Shown piece by piece: positions 6,224 to 8,358 of a stretch of DNA of 8,358 bases. The notes under the pieces were generated by a model. It did not search any database and was not told the DNA's origin. It worked only from the letters and a program-made list of their open reading frames with translations. The stretch's first letter is position 1. Each line of letters opens with the position of its first letter. This DNA comes from JAWWPG01 sp038327385 (GTDB taxonomy: Bacteria > Actinomycetota > Actinomycetes > Propionibacteriales > Nocardioidaceae): the NCBI GenBank assembly GCA_038327385.1, contig JBBQKY010000114.1:1-8358 (forward strand), in the 5' to 3' direction. The position numbers and the translations under genes are program-made.

Positions 6224-7387
6224 TCATCGCCCACCGAGGGCCTCCTTGAACCGCCCGAAGACGCTCCGATGCCGCATGTCGACATCCATGGCGGGCTTGT
6301 TCTCATCCCGCAGCGCGGCAAGCTGCTCGAGCAGGTCCGTCTGTGCACTGTCGAGGCGCGTCGGCGTCTCGACGTTGACGGTTGCCACGACGTCTCCGCG
6401 CCCGGTCCCGCGCAGCCTCGGTACGCCACGGGCCCGCGCCACGAAACGCTCCCCTGACTGCGTACCGGCCCGGATCTCCAGCGGGATCGTCCGCTCCACG
6501 CTACTGCTGCCCGAGGTCACCTGGTCGGCCTCGAGCGTCGGCAGCTCGACAACAGTCCCCAGCGCCGCCGCCGTCATCGGCACGCTGATCGTGCACAACA
6601 GGTCCTCGCCCTGCCGGGTGTAGACCGGATGCGGGGCCACGTCGATCTCGACGTACAGGTCCCCGGCAGGGCCGCCTCCGGGGCCAACCTCACCCTGGCC
6701 GGCCAGCTGCACCCGGGTGCCGGTGTCGACTCCGGCCGGGATGGAGACATTGATGGCGCGCCTCGCCCGGACCCTCCCGTCGCCGGAGCATTCACTGCAG
6801 GGGTTGCGGATCACCGTGCCGAAACCGCGGCAGGTCGGGCAGGGCCGCATCGTGCGCACCTCACCGAGGAACGACCGCTGCACCTGGCTGATCTCCCCCT
6901 GGCCAGAGCAGGTGCTGCATCGCGTGGGATGGGTGCCGGGCGCCGTACCGGCTCCTGAGCAGAGCGAACAGACAACCGCGGTGTCGACCTTGAGCTCCCG
7001 CTTGACCCCGAACGCAGCCTCGGCAAGCTCCAACCTGACCCGGATGAGGGCGTCCTGGCCGCGACGGGTTCGCGGCCGCGGCCCCCTCGATGCGGCCTGC
7101 TGGCCGAAGAACGCATCCATGATGTCGCTGAAGGAGAACCCCTGGCCGAACCCCGCTCCGGCCCCTGCGCCGGACAGCGGGTCGCCGCCCAGGTCGTACA
7201 TCTCCCGCTTCTTCGGGTCGCTCAGTACGTCGTAGGCGAGCGTGACCTCCTTGAATCGCTCCTGGGTCTCGGCGTCGGGGTTGACGTCGGGGTGCAGCTG
7301 GCGCGCCAGCCGCCGGTAGCTCTTCTTGATGTCCTCGGCTGAGGCGTCGGGCGCGACGCCGAGGATCCCGTACAGGTCGTGGTTCAT
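6224..7387 (-). CDS. dnaJ: Chaperone DnaJ (Hsp40, DnaJ2 type linked to hrcA)
   Basis: Co-chaperone that delivers unfolded clients to DnaK and stimulates its ATPase. Class I layout with numbering from the ATG at 7387 (387 residues): J domain 1-65 with HPD at 32-34; a short Gly/Phe region (about 67-95, GAGAGAGFGQGFSF); a zinc domain with four intact CxxCxGxG repeats (CSLCSGAG, CSTCSGQG, CPTCRGFG, CSECSGDG, cysteines at 140/143, 157/160, 183/186, 197/200); then the substrate-binding C-terminal domains. A second in-frame ATG at 7396 would add three residues. 7387 is preferred because homologues begin two or three residues before the D-L-Y motif; neither has a good Shine-Dalgarno. It follows hrcA after about 60 bases, as in the second dnaJ locus of actinobacteria. 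Heat control through HrcA or other repressors is likely but would act upstream of this window. Confidence 0.96.
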   Translation of the reverse strand: MNHDLYGILGVAPDASAEDIKKSYRRLARQLHPDVNPDAETQERFKEVTLAYDVLSDPKKREMYDLGGDPLSGAGAGAGFGQGFSFSDIMDAFFGQQAASRGPRPRTRRGQDALIRVRLELAEAAFGVKRELKVDTAVVCSLCSGAGTAPGTHPTRCSTCSGQGEISQVQRSFLGEVRTMRPCPTCRGFGTVIRNPCSECSGDGRVRARRAINVSIPAGVDTGTRVQLAGQGEVGPGGGPAGDLYVEIDVAPHPVYTRQGEDLLCTISVPMTAAALGTVVELPTLEADQVTSGSSSVERTIPLEIRAGTQSGERFVARARGVPRLRGTGRGDVVATVNVETPTRLDSAQTDLLEQLAALRDENKPAMDVDMRHRSVFGRFKEALGGR

Positions 7388-7449
7388 GACCGCCATTTCG
7401 CGAGGTGATGGAAGGGTGCAGGTCTGATGGATCCCATGCGTCGGCGAGA
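7388..7449. other. Short hrcA-dnaJ spacer
   Basis: About 60 bases with no CIRCE operator, no terminator and no clear promoter. It contains a GGATCC palindrome within a tiny ATGG-ATC-CCAT inverted repeat, judged to be chance. Readthrough from hrcA into dnaJ is expected. Confidence 0.45.
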
Positions 7450-8358
7450 CTATGCCTCGAGGAGCATGCGGCTGACGTAACGCGCAACCGCATTGACCGC
7501 GGCCATCGACCCCGGATAGTCCATCCGGGTGGGGCCGACGACCGCCAGCGAGGCGAGCGCCCGGTCACCGGAGCCGTACCCGGTCGCCACTATCGAAGCG
7601 GCTCCGAGCTGCTCGTGAGGCAGCTCGTGACCGATGCGGACCGTCACCGTCGACATGCTGGTGGCCTCTCCGAGCAGCTTCAGCAGTACGACGTGCTCCT
7701 CCAGAGCCTCCAGCAGCGGCTTGATCGACTGATCGAACTCGTCGCCGAACTCCATCAGGTTCGCCGTGCCGCCGATAGCCACCTTCTCGTCGCCCCGCTC
7801 GTCGGCCACGGCCTCGGCGAAGACCGCGATGATCTGCGCGATGACCGCGACGTCCTCGGGATGGAAGGTCTCGGGAACTGAGCTGACCCGCTGGGCGGCG
7901 TCCACCAAGCGTTGCCCGACCGCTGCGGCGTTGATGCGGGCTCGCAGGTCGCTGATGACCTCGTCCTCGAGGGGCTTCGGGAGCTCCACAAGCCGCTGCT
8001 CGACGCGTCCGGCGCTGGTGATCAGCACCAGCAGCAGGCGGGTGGGAGCGAGCGTCACGACCTCGACGTGCCGAACGGTGCTCCGCGCGAGCGTCGGGTA
8101 CTGCACGATCGCCACTTGCTGGGTGAGCTGCGCAAGCAGCCGGACGCTGCGGTGGACCACGTCGTCCAGGTCGACCGCACCCTGCAGGAAGGTGGCGATC
8201 GCGCGCTTCTCGGCCTTCGTCAACGGCTTGATGCCCGTGAGGTTGTCCACGAACATCCGGTATCCCTTGTCGGTCGGGATCCGTCCGGCACTGGTGTGCG
8301 GCTGGGCGATCAGACCGTCCTCCTCGAGCGCCGCCATGTCGTTGCGAACCGTCGCCGA
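7450..8358 (-). CDS. hrcA: Heat-inducible transcription repressor HrcA, N-terminus cut by window edge
   Basis: Repressor that binds the CIRCE operator of chaperone genes and is stabilised by GroEL. The window holds 302 codons. The frame continues through 8338-8358 as SATVRND into the ATG at 8337, so that ATG is internal: SATVRNDMAALEEDGLIAQP is the end of the winged-helix DNA-binding domain in the family. GRIPTDKGYR follows, a hallmark of HrcA, then the dimerisation and insert domains, ending in ARYVSRMLLEA. About 40 N-terminal residues, with the first helices of the domain, are missing beyond base 8358. First of the seven minus-strand genes seen here. Its promoter and any CIRCE box lie outside the window. 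Confidence 0.95.
   Translation of the reverse strand, partial: SATVRNDMAALEEDGLIAQPHTSAGRIPTDKGYRMFVDNLTGIKPLTKAEKRAIATFLQGAVDLDDVVHRSVRLLAQLTQQVAIVQYPTLARSTVRHVEVVTLAPTRLLLVLITSAGRVEQRLVELPKPLEDEVISDLRARINAAAVGQRLVDAAQRVSSVPETFHPEDVAVIAQIIAVFAEAVADERGDEKVAIGGTANLMEFGDEFDQSIKPLLEALEEHVVLLKLLGEATSMSTVTVRIGHELPHEQLGAASIVATGYGSGDRALASLAVVGPTRMDYPGSMAAVNAVARYVSRMLLEA

Noticed and set aside
6181..6429. N-terminal extension of the HIT protein by 83 codons
   Set aside because: It overlaps the dnaJ C-terminus out of frame and has low-complexity Ser/Arg composition. The strong Shine-Dalgarno supports the GTG at 6180.

Overview
The window is high-GC DNA with strong G/C bias at third codon positions. 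Its gene order is that of an actinobacterial chromosome. The order hrcA-dnaJ-HIT-phoH-ybeY-CBS/CorC-era and the close resemblance of the CorC protein to the mycobacterial type point to Actinomycetota. A Nocardioidaceae-like member is my guess, which cannot be proven from this sequence. No insertion sequence, prophage, tRNA, rRNA or CRISPR array is visible, and almost every base is coding.

Left part, plus strand (1-1835): the 3' end of a tandem-domain GNAT acetyltransferase, then after 23 bases a secreted lipoprotein of the actinobacterial septum-formation type. The lipoprotein carries two copies of a four-cysteine module. It converges on era with only 5 bases between the stop codons.

Right part, minus strand (8358 down to 1841): seven genes read right to left. 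hrcA (heat-shock repressor, 5' end outside the window) and dnaJ (Hsp40 co-chaperone) come first, then a HIT-family nucleotide hydrolase. After a 154-base gap comes the tightly packed block phoH-ybeY-corC-era. phoH/ybeY and ybeY/corC overlap by ATGA, and corC and era are separated by 3 bases. This block matches the E. coli ybeZ-ybeY-ybeX order followed by era. PhoH-like ATPase, YbeY endoribonuclease and the Era GTPase are all linked to 16S rRNA maturation and 30S assembly. The heat-shock genes upstream suggest that protein folding and ribosome quality control are run together.

Several true starts lie well inside longer open frames and are set here from family length, Shine-Dalgarno sites and stop/start overlaps: corC at 4201, phoH at 5666, HIT at 6180. 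The GNAT and hrcA genes are both cut by the window edges. This is mostly a conserved housekeeping region and I see no new defence or mobile system. The points most worth a second look are the duplicated cysteine module in the lipoprotein, a CorC membrane domain lacking the usual metal-site motifs, the absence of rsmE between dnaJ and the HIT gene, and the in-frame one-codon junction between corC and era.
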